From positions 62,001 to 126,000 of the forward strand of contig NSJL01000008.1 of the NCBI GenBank assembly GCA_002634385.1: a stretch of 64,000 nt of DNA, given 5' to 3'. This DNA is from Nitrospira sp. GTDB taxonomy: Bacteria; Nitrospirota; Thermodesulfovibrionia; Thermodesulfovibrionales; Dissulfurispiraceae. Below the pieces are notes generated by a model. The model was not told the origin of the DNA and searched no databases. It was given only the letters and a program-made list of their open reading frames with translations. Below are positions 35,419 through 43,317 of the stretch, piece by piece (position 1 is the first letter of the stretch; every line of letters starts with the position of its first letter). Both the position numbers and the translations under genes were made by a program.

Positions 35419-36273
35419 CTAGGGTGCTTCGGCGGGAAGGAGCAGCCGGAAGACGCTCCCTTTTTCCCCCGCGCTTTCCACTTCTACACTTCCCCCATGG
35501 GCAAGCGCGATCTTTTGCACGAGGGCAAGCCCTATTCCGGTACCCTTCTCCTTTGTGGTGTAAAAGGGAAGAAATATTTTCTTTTTTTCCTCCTCGGGAA
35601 TCCCCCTGCCGTTGTCCCGCACCTCAATGATAACCGTCATGGCCCCTGATACGAGCCCCTGTTTTGCGCCGACCGCCACCTCTTCCCCTGCGTCGAGGGC
35701 GTTCTGCACCAGATTTCTGATAGCCTGCCGAAGGAGAGTCTCGTCCCCCTTCATTGCAAGGGGGCCCTCACAGGTGAGGTGGATACTCTTCCCCTCTGTA
35801 CCCATGCTGTTCACGACGGTGTTTATGGTTTCCACCAGGTTGAAATCCGCTTTGCGCAGGGCCCCGGCAGTCGAGAACTTCATCAGTTCCTCCATTACCC
35901 GGTCCATCGCTTCAATCTCCTGAAGAATTCCCCTTGCCATCTCCCGCCGCGGATCACTCTCCTCAAGACTTTTCAGGAGCAGCCGTGCATACCCGGCAAT
36001 GACCCCCATGGGGTTCCTGAACTCGTGGGCGATCCCCGCAGATACCTCCCCCAGCGCGGCAAGCCTCTCCTTGAGAAGAAGCTGCTCCCTGAGGGTTTTG
36101 ATCTCGTTTCCGAGGGCATGGAAAGCGCCCATGACACTTTCCGTTTCGGATACGCCCGCTTCCGCCTCTCTCCTCTTCAGCAAACGGGGCAGAAAAACCA
36201 CCAGAAGAAAAAGGACGATCAAAAGAACGGAGGCCGGGAGCAAGGCAAGGACGAGGCCGGGGGTATCTCTCAT
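35419..36273 (-). CDS. Membrane histidine kinase with minimal sensory region
   Basis: 284 residues. One N-terminal membrane helix (about 5-27) leads almost directly into a HisKA domain (GIAHEFRNPMGVIAGYARLL) and a HATPase_c domain (N box LVQNALDAGEE, G1 DNGRGIPEEEK, G2 GTGIGLALVQKIA). There is no room for a periplasmic sensor domain, so the signal probably comes from a partner protein. The ATG at 36273 overlaps the TGA of the DsbC-like selenoprotein gene (ATGA), indicating translational coupling, and the response regulator follows. The longer frame upstream is an artefact of the neighbouring gene. Confidence 0.92.
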   Translation of the reverse strand: MRDTPGLVLALLPASVLLIVLFLLVVFLPRLLKRREAEAGVSETESVMGAFHALGNEIKTLREQLLLKERLAALGEVSAGIAHEFRNPMGVIAGYARLLLKSLEESDPRREMARGILQEIEAMDRVMEELMKFSTAGALRKADFNLVETINTVVNSMGTEGKSIHLTCEGPLAMKGDETLLRQAIRNLVQNALDAGEEVAVGAKQGLVSGAMTVIIEVRDNGRGIPEEEKKKIFLPFYTTKEKGTGIGLALVQKIALAHGGSVEVESAGEKGSVFRLLLPAEAP

Positions 36274-37091
36274 TCTCTCCCGTCGACATATTCGATGATC
36301 TTTCCGGATGGGAGCGTTCCGGAATGCATCCTCCCGTCCGGAAAGATCAGGGTAGGAGTGCCGGTTATCCCCAGAGACTGCGCCTGCTGTATCGTTGCGT
36401 CGATCTCCTTTGTAGCACACTCGTTCCGGGGGATGGCCTTCTTTTCGAAGGTCATTTCGAGCAGTCTCATGGGTTCAGAGTCGGAGGCGGCGCAGATAAT
36501 GCTCTTCGCTTTGCCGTACGCCTCTTTGTGGATTGCCAGAGGAAAAAGTTTAATGAAAAAAGAGATGTCTTTCCTCTCGCCCACCACCTTCTTCATCTCC
36601 TGATGAAGTTTTCCGCAGAAAGGTCAATCGGGGTCGGTAAAGACAACCACCTTCCGGGGAGCGTTCCTGTTCCCCATTACGAGGGCGTTCTCCAGGGGAA
36701 TGCGCGAGAAGTCGACCTTCTTCTTTATTTTTTGATAGCTCTCTTTTGTCTTGTCGGCACCGCTCTCGACCTCGATAACGGGGCCGGAGACGATATGCCT
36801 CTTCGAAAAATCGATATAGATGATGCCCCGCTGTCCCTTGTTCTCGAGGGATATCTCCCAAAGGCTCTTTACCGGGCTTATCCGGATGCCGATAATCTTT
36901 GCATCGGCAAGGTTCGTCTTCTTCAGGATGCCGCTCACCTCCTGCTCATTCAATGAGTGGCATTTTTCGCAATCGCCGTCGCACCCTCCCGCAGTGAAGG
37001 CCCCGGCCTGGCTGAAGAAAGCGACAACAAGGCAGAGCGCTGCAACGGACAGCATCCCTGCCACTTTCTTGCGCTCGAGGAGAATTTTCAT
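36270..37091 (-). CDS. Periplasmic DsbC-like thiol:disulfide protein, selenocysteine at active site
   Basis: 273 residues when the in-frame UGA at 36626-36624 (residue 156) is read as selenocysteine. The two open frames on either side are continuous, and the join reads FTDPD-U-PFCGKLHQEMKKV, exactly where DsbC/DsbG proteins have DPDCPFC; the active site is therefore U156-P-F-C159. A signal peptide occupies about 1-31. Just after it, C37, C41 and C44-H45 form a CxxxC plus a CxxCH motif that could bind c-type haem or metal. The cis-Pro loop is intact (GITGTPTLIF). A SECIS-like hairpin follows the UGA. Expected role: disulfide isomerisation or reduction in the periplasm. It is coupled by ATGA overlap to a histidine kinase and response regulator. 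Confidence 0.85.
36591..36608 (-). promoter_or_regulatory. Putative SECIS hairpin of the DsbC-like gene
   Basis: CTTCATC and GATGAAG form a perfect 7-bp stem around an AGGA loop, starting 15 bases after the UGA. A G among the first two loop bases and this UGA-loop spacing fit the general bacterial SECIS model. Confidence 0.65.
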
Positions 37092-37119
37092 GACGTTTCT
37101 ATATTAAATAACTGAATCT

Positions 37120-37148
37120 TTGAAATTCAAGAGCGCTTTTGGTATAAT
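37120..37148 (+). promoter_or_regulatory. Strong sigma70-type promoter of scpB
   Basis: TTGAAA (37120-37125), a 17-bp spacer and TATAAT (37143-37148). The predicted start site falls at about 37155, next to the GTG start at 37157. Confidence 0.7.
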
Positions 37149-37156
37149 TGCGTGCT

Positions 37157-37687
37157 GTGGAAGATTTTGAAAAAAAAGCCGTGCTGGAGACCCTGCTTTT
37201 CGTGGCCGGCGAACCGGCGTCCGCAGCGAGCCTCGCAAAGGCAATGGAGGTGCAGGAATCCGAGGTCAGGAAGCTTCTGGAAGAGCTGATAGGCGAGTAC
37301 CGGGACAGGAATGGAGGCATCCTTCTGGTGGAAGTCGCCGAGGGATACCAGCTGATCACCAATCCCGATTACTCCCAATGGGTGAAGAGGTTCAAGAATA
37401 TCAGCCAGACCAACAAGCTCTCCCAGCCGGCCCTTGAAACCCTGGCGATTATCGCCTACAAACAGCCGGTGACAAAGCTTGAAGTCGACCAGTTGCGGGG
37501 AGTGAATTCAGACGGGGCAGTCAGGAGTCTGCTCGAAAAACGGTTCATCAAGATTGTGGGGAAGAAGGAATCCCCCGGAAGACCTTTTTTATACGGCACA
37601 ACGAAGGAGTTTTTGCATTATTTCGGACTGAAGAGCTTAAACGAATTACCCCCTATCAGCGATTTTTTGAAAGAAGAGACAGCTTAG
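37157..37687 (+). CDS. scpB: Segregation and condensation protein B
   Basis: 176 residues with two winged-helix domains. ScpB binds ScpA and the SMC condensin. Conserved blocks are ETLLFVAGEPASAASLAKAM, VEVAEGYQLITNPDYSQWV, LSQPALETLAIIAYKQPVTK and LLEKRFIKIVGKKESPGRP. The start is probably the GTG at 37157 (VEDFEKKAVLETLL); a TTG at 37148 overlaps the -10 box. With no leader, the mRNA is probably leaderless. Unusually scpA is not next to it: the neighbour upstream is divergent and the gene downstream encodes a cell-wall hydrolase. Confidence 0.92.
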   Translation: MEDFEKKAVLETLLFVAGEPASAASLAKAMEVQESEVRKLLEELIGEYRDRNGGILLVEVAEGYQLITNPDYSQWVKRFKNISQTNKLSQPALETLAIIAYKQPVTKLEVDQLRGVNSDGAVRSLLEKRFIKIVGKKESPGRPFLYGTTKEFLHYFGLKSLNELPPISDFLKEETA

Positions 37688-37732
37688 CGGCAGAAAGGCA
37701 GTTCATCACGTTACCGGTTGTGAGGAGGATCT

Positions 37733-38887
37733 ATGGGGAAGAGGTTCGCCGTACTGTTTTCCGCTCTCTTTTTTTTCCTTGCATCAGCCGTTCACGCCAC
37801 CACCACCTACACCGTCCGACAGGGAGATACTCTCTACAAGATAGCGCGCCACTTCAACGTTCCGCTCGCCGAGCTCAAAGCAGCGAACAAGCTTAGAACG
37901 CACCGCCTGAATACCGGAACAAAGCTGGTCATCCCCGGGGCGCCGTCACCGGAGAAATCGTCCGGCGCCTCCCGGCAGACGACAACGGAATCCGGGAAAA
38001 AATCCGAGCCGGCGGTCCGGGACAACGAAACGCATTATACGGTAAGGAAGGGAGACACCCTGAAAAGCATCGCCCGGAAGTATTCCCTGACTCCCGCCGA
38101 TTTAAAACGCATCAACAATCTGAAGAGCTCCAGGCTGAAAAACGGGCAACAGCTCCTGGTCAGGGTCCCCGAGCCCGGATCCTACACGGTCAGGAAGGGC
38201 GACACCATGAGGAAGATCGCGAAGAAGTTCCGCATGAGTGCCGACGAGTTGCGCGCGATAAACGGCCTGCCGGACATGACCATTAAAGCGGGACAAAAGC
38301 TTCTCCTGAGCCGGAAATCCCCAGAAGAGAAAGGGGAGGAGAAAACGGAAGAAAAGCCTCTTCCCCTGTCTTTCGACGGGAAGTTCTCCCCGGTCATCGC
38401 TTCGGCACGTATCGAAGAGGTAAGGGGTATGGCGAAATCGGAGGATATCCTAGCGGAGCTCAGTATCAAGGAGCGCCTCATTCTTTTTGCAAAAAAGATG
38501 CTGCATCTTCCCTATCAGTTCGGCGGCAACGGCTCCATCGGACTCGATTGCTCGGCATATGTACAGAAGGTCTACGGTTTCATCGGGCAGGCTCTCCCCC
38601 GCAGTGCGCGGGAGCAGTTTCACGTGGGAGAGACCGTAAAAAAAGAACAGCTCTCCACCGGTGATCTCGTCTTCTTCCGAACGTATGCCTCGTTTCCCTC
38701 CCATGTGGGTATCTATATCGGAAACAATCTCTTCATCCATGCCTCCTCCCTCTCGAAAAAAATCACCATCGACAGCCTCGAGAGCCCCTATTTTCTGAAG
38801 AGGTACATCGGTGCACGAAGATTGCTTCCGGAAGAGAAGAAGGAAACGGAGGCGGAGGATCTTTCCGTTTCCGTAAAGGAGAATTAG
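37733..38887 (+). CDS. LysM-repeat NlpC/P60 peptidoglycan endopeptidase
   Basis: 384 residues. A signal peptide (about 1-22) precedes three LysM peptidoglycan-binding repeats (about 25-67, 102-144, 151-193; each begins YTVR-GDT) joined by Lys/Ser/Glu-rich linkers. A C-terminal NlpC/P60 domain follows (about 245-365), with the catalytic Cys in IGLDCSAYVQKVYG, His in SHVGIYIG and the third polar residue in FIHASS. It would cleave D-gamma-glutamyl-diaminopimelate bonds in the wall. GAGGAGGAT precedes the ATG. It lies 45 bases after scpB and its stop overlaps that of the convergent RACo-like gene by 4 bp. Confidence 0.93.
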   Translation: MGKRFAVLFSALFFFLASAVHATTTYTVRQGDTLYKIARHFNVPLAELKAANKLRTHRLNTGTKLVIPGAPSPEKSSGASRQTTTESGKKSEPAVRDNETHYTVRKGDTLKSIARKYSLTPADLKRINNLKSSRLKNGQQLLVRVPEPGSYTVRKGDTMRKIAKKFRMSADELRAINGLPDMTIKAGQKLLLSRKSPEEKGEEKTEEKPLPLSFDGKFSPVIASARIEEVRGMAKSEDILAELSIKERLILFAKKMLHLPYQFGGNGSIGLDCSAYVQKVYGFIGQALPRSAREQFHVGETVKKEQLSTGDLVFFRTYASFPSHVGIYIGNNLFIHASSLSKKITIDSLESPYFLKRYIGARRLLPEEKKETEAEDLSVSVKEN

Positions 38888-40404
38888 CCTTTCAGCACTG
38901 CGGGATCGGTATGAGGGATAAAGAGCGCCCCCGGCAGAAGTCTCATGAAATCGCCGTCCGTATTCATTTCCTTATAGGTGATCATCCTGCAGATGCTTTC
39001 AATATCGGCAAGCAGGGACCTGTCCAGAAGGAGCATTTCCGCCCCTTTCAGCGACGAGTTTCCCATGAGGACGAAGGCGTTCCTGTCCTTGTCGGGTATC
39101 ATTCCGATCCGGGCCGCCTTTCCGGCATCAATGCCGGTACCGAAGGCGCCGCTGACGTAGAATTTCTCCACATCCACGAACTCCAGCCCCACTGACTGCA
39201 CCATCACCTGGAGAAAGGTGAACATGGCCGCCTTCGATAGGAGAAAGTTATTGATATCGGTAGCTTTGATACGCAGATTATTGCCTCCGGGGACGGGAAT
39301 AATGAATGCCTTGCTCCCGCCGGTCTCTTTCACCACTCCCGCTTCTTCGGCACGGGAGGTAAACCTTCCCTGACCGTCGATCATTCCCGCATCGAACAAC
39401 TCGGCCACCAACTCGATCATACCGGATCCGCAGATCCCTTTCGGTGTTCCGCCGCCTAGGGTCCTGACCCGCACCGCAAGGCTCTCCCTGTCGATCTCCA
39501 CGGAATACACCGCTCCTTCCACCGCTCTCATCCCCATTTCGGAGATACCGCTTTCCAGGGCGGGCCCCGCTGCTCCGGCCCCCACCATCAGCCATTCCCG
39601 GGTGCCCAGGACAATCTCCGCATTGGTTCCCACGTCCACCAGCAGGGAGGGAGCCTCTTCCCTGTAGAGTCCGGAGGAAAGAATGCCCGCTATGATATCC
39701 CCTCCCACGTAGCTTCCTACACTGGGGAAGACATACACGGTTCCATGGGGGCATATGGCGATTCCCGCCTCCCGGGGAGAAAGAAACCCGATATGGTGGG
39801 CTACGGGGATATAGGGCTCCAAAGGGATGCTCTCCACGGGGAGGTCCAGGAAAAAGTGGGTCATGATCGTATTACCGGCAACGGTGAGCACGTAGATGTC
39901 GGACGGAACAATACTGTGCTCCCGGCACAGATCGAGGAGGAGCTCGTTGATCCCCCCTGCCAGGAGGCGATGTAGTTTTTCGCTTGCTCCTCCCATGGCT
40001 GCATGCATCCGGGTAAGTACATCGAGTCCCACCGCCGTCTGGGGGTTCTCCTTCTCCTGCCCCCCCACTTTTTTTCCCGTCGTCAGCTCGAAAAGGGAGG
40101 CCGCCATGTTGGTGGATCCTATGTCCAGTGCGACTCCATAGAGGGAGGTCTTCTGCAGGGCAGCTACGGTTCCCCTGTCGCCGGTAAAAACAAGGGCGGG
40201 AGAGAGGCAAAAATCCCGTTCCCGGAGAGTATGGGGCAGCTCCCTCAGAATATCGAGGGGGATATCCACCGGAAGATCCTCTCCGGGGCAGCGGGACAAC
40301 GCTTCGATGAGGCGCTCTTTGTCCGCTCTCTTGTCGGAGGGAGAGGGCTTTTCCAGGCGAACGGAACAGGTGGCGGCCAGGGGGTTCAAGAAAAAATCCG
40401 GCAT
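38884..40404 (-). CDS. RACo-like reductive activator of corrinoid protein (DUF4445/ASKHA), without the N-terminal ferredoxin domain
   Basis: 506 residues of the COG3894 family. The ASKHA motifs are visible: YGVALDIGSTNMAASLFEL near residue 88, SLLVDVGTNAEIVLG, GICGSGMIELVAELF and FYVSGAFGTGIDA. Characterised RACo proteins use ATP to re-reduce inactivated Co(II) corrinoid proteins and carry an N-terminal [2Fe-2S] domain. Here residues 1-85 lack a ferredoxin-type cysteine motif, so electrons would have to come from a separate protein. It starts 1 base after the stop of the P-loop gene, so the two are cotranscribed. In a genome with fhs and FDH the likely client is the corrinoid Fe-S protein or a methyltransferase. 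Confidence 0.85.
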   Translation of the reverse strand: MPDFFLNPLAATCSVRLEKPSPSDKRADKERLIEALSRCPGEDLPVDIPLDILRELPHTLRERDFCLSPALVFTGDRGTVAALQKTSLYGVALDIGSTNMAASLFELTTGKKVGGQEKENPQTAVGLDVLTRMHAAMGGASEKLHRLLAGGINELLLDLCREHSIVPSDIYVLTVAGNTIMTHFFLDLPVESIPLEPYIPVAHHIGFLSPREAGIAICPHGTVYVFPSVGSYVGGDIIAGILSSGLYREEAPSLLVDVGTNAEIVLGTREWLMVGAGAAGPALESGISEMGMRAVEGAVYSVEIDRESLAVRVRTLGGGTPKGICGSGMIELVAELFDAGMIDGQGRFTSRAEEAGVVKETGGSKAFIIPVPGGNNLRIKATDINNFLLSKAAMFTFLQVMVQSVGLEFVDVEKFYVSGAFGTGIDAGKAARIGMIPDKDRNAFVLMGNSSLKGAEMLLLDRSLLADIESICRMITYKEMNTDGDFMRLLPGALFIPHTDPAVLKG

Positions 40405-40405
40405 T

Positions 40406-40966
40406 CTACGAAGCGTCCGCCTTCAGTATCGTGCAGACTTTCCGGATGAACTCGCTCTCTACGACAAGTCCCCCATCCTTGGTGAGCATCAGGACGATAT
40501 CGATTTTATGGACTATCCTGCTTATGTTTTTCAGGCATCCCGCAATGATGAAGACCTTGATGTTTTCCGTTCCGAGGATCTCGAGGATCTTCTCGTACTG
40601 CTGATCGCTTCTTCCATAGATCTCGTCAACCACCAGGACTGTGTCCTTGCCGGCAAGGGGGGCGGGATCGAAGGAAACGATTTCCTCCTCATCCGCTATG
40701 ATATGCATGTCCTTTTTCAGTGACATAATGTAGTGGATGTACTTATCGTACCCTTTGGCGCGGGGTTTTCCTATATAATCCACCGGGTTGCCGATATAGT
40801 AGACGTGAGGGGTATCCTGGAGGGCTTCGAGGGTGTTGGTGATCTTGCCCACCCCCTCCTCTCCGCTTACCGCGATATTCTTGTACTGTCGTATGATATC
40901 CCGGATCTTGCTGATGATCGCTTCCTTGTTGATTATCTGCTGATCAACCGTTTTCGAGGCCCCCAT
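40406..40966 (-). CDS. P-loop ATPase-like protein of unknown function, partner of RACo-like gene
   Basis: 186 residues. A P-loop-like segment (AVSGEEGVGKITNTLEAL) lies near the start. The usual Ser/Thr after GK is Ile, with Thr one place later, so nucleotide binding is not certain. A Walker-B-like strand DTVLVVDEIYGRS and a sensor-like VFIIAGCLKNISRIV follow, giving a compact AAA/STAND-type core without extra domains. The ATG at 40966 with GGAAAGG upstream is preferred to a GTG at 41035. It directly precedes the RACo-like gene, so it may regulate or load that activator; I do not recognise a named family. Confidence 0.6.
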   Translation of the reverse strand: MGASKTVDQQIINKEAIISKIRDIIRQYKNIAVSGEEGVGKITNTLEALQDTPHVYYIGNPVDYIGKPRAKGYDKYIHYIMSLKKDMHIIADEEEIVSFDPAPLAGKDTVLVVDEIYGRSDQQYEKILEILGTENIKVFIIAGCLKNISRIVHKIDIVLMLTKDGGLVVESEFIRKVCTILKADAS

Positions 40967-41190
40967 ATGCCTTTCCGAGCCCTCCTCCTCTTTGGGATGC
41001 GTGGCAGATGCCAGGGGGCGTGTGCCAAAGAGCACCCGCTCCCTTCCGGCGGCGAATACCTAATTATACCAAATCACGGAATTTTTAACGGTACTGAAAA
41101 GAGCTTGAATACATGAACAGGGGACGGGAGCTAACTCTCTCTCACCCTAGCCCCATACCCAAAGTATGCCTGTTCAGAAAGGAATGCTTT

Positions 41191-41243
41191 AGGTTGTGTA
41201 TGCAAAGTGCTTCTCCAGCAAACGGCTTGCCTGCACACCCCAG
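41191..41243. repeat. Inverted-repeat element, copy C (about 53 bp, internally deleted)
   Basis: The left end (AGGTTGTGTATGCAAAGTG) and right end (GCCTGCACACCCC) match the ends of copies A and B, but nearly all of the interior is missing. The rest of the 320-bp gap (40967-41286) holds a TATAAT on the minus strand (41068-41063), an 8-bp inverted repeat (41113-41120 with 41169-41176) and no gene. Confidence 0.65.
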
Positions 41244-41286
41244 GTAATTTATCCGAAGAGGGCTATAATTGAGAGAGGAGGCGACC

Positions 41287-41469
41287 ATGAATGCTCTTGC
41301 CGGCAGAACAGCGGAAAGATTGGACACGTTTGAAAAGCTGATTCAGATGGCGTCCGGGCATTTCGGGATGATGCGGGGGACTATTTATGAGAAATATACG
41401 GAAGATATGCTGGAATCCGTCATAACGGAGAAGGAGGAGTTCATCACCCATATCGTCCGGAGCAATTGA
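41287..41469 (+). CDS. Small conserved-looking protein of unknown function (60 aa)
   Basis: An ATG at 41287 has a perfect AGGAGG six bases upstream and a TATAAT at 41264-41269, so expression is likely. The 60-residue product is helical, amphipathic and methionine-rich in its middle (IQMASGHFGMMRGTIYEKY), with no signal peptide or membrane segment. I recognise no family. It sits just downstream of repeat copy C and convergent with the nucleotidyltransferase gene 23 bases away. Confidence 0.6.
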   Translation: MNALAGRTAERLDTFEKLIQMASGHFGMMRGTIYEKYTEDMLESVITEKEEFITHIVRSN

Positions 41470-41491
41470 TTCTCCCCATTCCCCTCTCCCC

Positions 41492-42307
41492 TTATTGTGC
41501 CGGCATCGGACTGGCTTCCTCTTTTGCCGACAACCGCCTGCTCTCTTCCCGTATGTCATACGTCACCGGCCGGGCATCCCGGAACCCCTTCTGTTCCACA
41601 TCATAAAGGTATTGGGTCTTGGAGAGGAGGGTGCCCCTGCAGAGTTTTTCTTCCACAGGAGGAAGTGCCAGCTCTTTTTCCAAGCGTCCGGCAAGCTCCC
41701 TCATTACCCATTCGGGGATGCGCTTCTTTTCAGAGGGATAGATGAACATAAAGAGGACAAGATGGCTGTAGAGCACCGGCCAATGATCGTTAAAACGGCG
41801 GAGCAGCCTCTCCCAATCGAGGCTCTCGCCGCATGCAAGGAGCAGATGCGCGACATCCGCACCGTCGTAGCGTTCGCGTTCCATAAGGTATGATTTCGAC
41901 CAGACGATTTCTTCGGGGGGGCATAGTTTCACCTCCATTCCCAGGATCACCTCCGGTACGGCAAAATCGAACCATTCGTCATCGATATCATTGATTCCCT
42001 TCCCCGATCCGAAGATGATATCGATGAAATCCTCTCCATCAAAAGCTTTTCCCAGCCAATGAGGAGCGGTGATCTCGGTCCGGTACCCCACTGAGGAGAA
42101 TGCTTCCATAATACGCTGCACATCACGTGGATGGACGAACAGGTCGAAATCCTTCGTCCTCCTGTTGATGCCCGTGTAGCAATTGAAAGCAAAAGCCCCT
42201 CCTACCAGGAAGGGAATGTGCATCGAGTCCGCCAGGGCCATTGCCTTCCGGTAGAAATCACGGGTTTTCGGGTCTATATCGTTCTCATTCGATATGCACG
42301 ATCTCAC
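41492..42307 (-). CDS. Nucleotidyltransferase-fold protein
   Basis: 271 residues. The N-terminal half carries a pol-beta-type nucleotidyltransferase signature (FLVGGAFAFNCYTGINRRTK followed by DFDLFV), with a further acidic residue in EDFIDIIFGSG. The C-terminal half is helical (LLACGESLDWERLLRRFNDH) as in AbiEii/MNT-like proteins. The substrate could be a nucleotide, tRNA or an antibiotic. There is no partner antitoxin-like ORF upstream, so a toxin-antitoxin role is not supported. The start is a GTG with a perfect AAAGGAGG five bases upstream. It lies 24 bases after the phosphoesterase gene on the same strand. Confidence 0.75.
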   Translation of the reverse strand: MRSCISNENDIDPKTRDFYRKAMALADSMHIPFLVGGAFAFNCYTGINRRTKDFDLFVHPRDVQRIMEAFSSVGYRTEITAPHWLGKAFDGEDFIDIIFGSGKGINDIDDEWFDFAVPEVILGMEVKLCPPEEIVWSKSYLMERERYDGADVAHLLLACGESLDWERLLRRFNDHWPVLYSHLVLFMFIYPSEKKRIPEWVMRELAGRLEKELALPPVEEKLCRGTLLSKTQYLYDVEQKGFRDARPVTYDIREESRRLSAKEEASPMPAQ

Positions 42308-42331
42308 ATCTTCCTCCTTTTTCGGGAAAAC

Positions 42332-43072
42332 TCATTTTTGTATCTCCACCAGCCTGAAGGAGGGGCGGTCCGGAAACATCCGATGCAGAAGCGGCATGGA
42401 TACGTTGTACACCGGTATGCCCTCCCTGGTGCGCCCCTCCGGACTTCCGCTGTGGGCGTGTCCGTGGAAAACCGCCGACACCTGACAGCGGTTCAGGGGC
42501 TCCTCAATACGGGAGGAGCCGAGATAGGTGAAAATTTCGGGATGCTCTCCCTCTATGGTGTCTTTTACCGGTGCGTAATGGAGAAGCACCACCCGCAGTG
42601 CCATCTCCAGCTTTGCCAGGGCTTTCTCAAGACGGAGCGCCTCGTCCACCGTCTCCTGCACAAAACGCTTGATGATGTCCTCTCCCCATGGCTGCAGTGC
42701 CTGGCGTCCGAACCCCCCGCAAAATCCCTTTACTCCGGCGAAGCCCACTCCCTGGATCTCGCAGGCGGAGCCGTCGAGCATCGAGACCCCCGCCTCCGAA
42801 AGGATGTCCCTCACTTCCGCATGTTTCCCGCTCTCGTAATCATGATTGCCCAGCACCCCGACGAGAGGGATCTTCACGTACGATGTAAGATCCGCAGCAA
42901 GAGTATGGGCCTCATCAGGGTGTCCGTTATCCGTCAGATCACCGCAGAGCAGGAGCACGTCCGCAACTTCAGTAGCCTGGGAGAAGAGGTTCTTCAGAGC
43001 ACCCGGCGATTTTCTGGTGTAATGGATATCTCCCACCGCCGCCAGGCGGATTGTCTTGTATTCCGTTTTCAC
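42332..43072 (-). CDS. Calcineurin-like metallophosphoesterase
   Basis: 246 residues with all five metallophosphoesterase motifs: GDIHYTR, GDLTDNG, GNHDYES, a histidine in LLHYAPV and the closing HGHAHSGSPEG. It is cytoplasmic, with no signal peptide. The family covers phosphodiesterases and nucleotidases; the substrate cannot be named. The start is a GTG at 43072 next to a GGAAGAGG site. It probably forms a two-gene unit with the nucleotidyltransferase gene downstream. Confidence 0.87.
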   Translation of the reverse strand: MKTEYKTIRLAAVGDIHYTRKSPGALKNLFSQATEVADVLLLCGDLTDNGHPDEAHTLAADLTSYVKIPLVGVLGNHDYESGKHAEVRDILSEAGVSMLDGSACEIQGVGFAGVKGFCGGFGRQALQPWGEDIIKRFVQETVDEALRLEKALAKLEMALRVVLLHYAPVKDTIEGEHPEIFTYLGSSRIEEPLNRCQVSAVFHGHAHSGSPEGRTREGIPVYNVSMPLLHRMFPDRPSFRLVEIQK

Positions 43073-43317
43073 CCTCTTCCCCCCGCCGTACGGCAGTCCG
43101 TGAAGTGCGTGCAGAACAAATACTTATCGTTAAAACAATAAACCTAATCTCAACTTAACACATAAAAAAGGCACCGTCAAGCAAGGGATGCAAACAAGGG
43201 GCACCCTGCTCCTTTTCCTTCCCTTTTTTTAGTGGTATCATTGTAACAGGAAGATGTTTCCCTCAATCGGAGCATTTCAAAAGCCGGATCCGGTACCCTT
43301 AAAAAATGAGGTGCACT

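Noticed and set aside
36597-36626. Frameshift or assembly error as an explanation of the split DsbC-like gene
   Set aside because: No frame change is needed; the two halves are in phase and only a UGA interrupts them, exactly at the active-site Cys codon, with a hairpin after it.
41492-42307. AbiEii-type toxin of a toxin-antitoxin pair
   Set aside because: The nucleotidyltransferase motif is present, but no AbiEi-like or other antitoxin gene adjoins it; the neighbour is a phosphoesterase.
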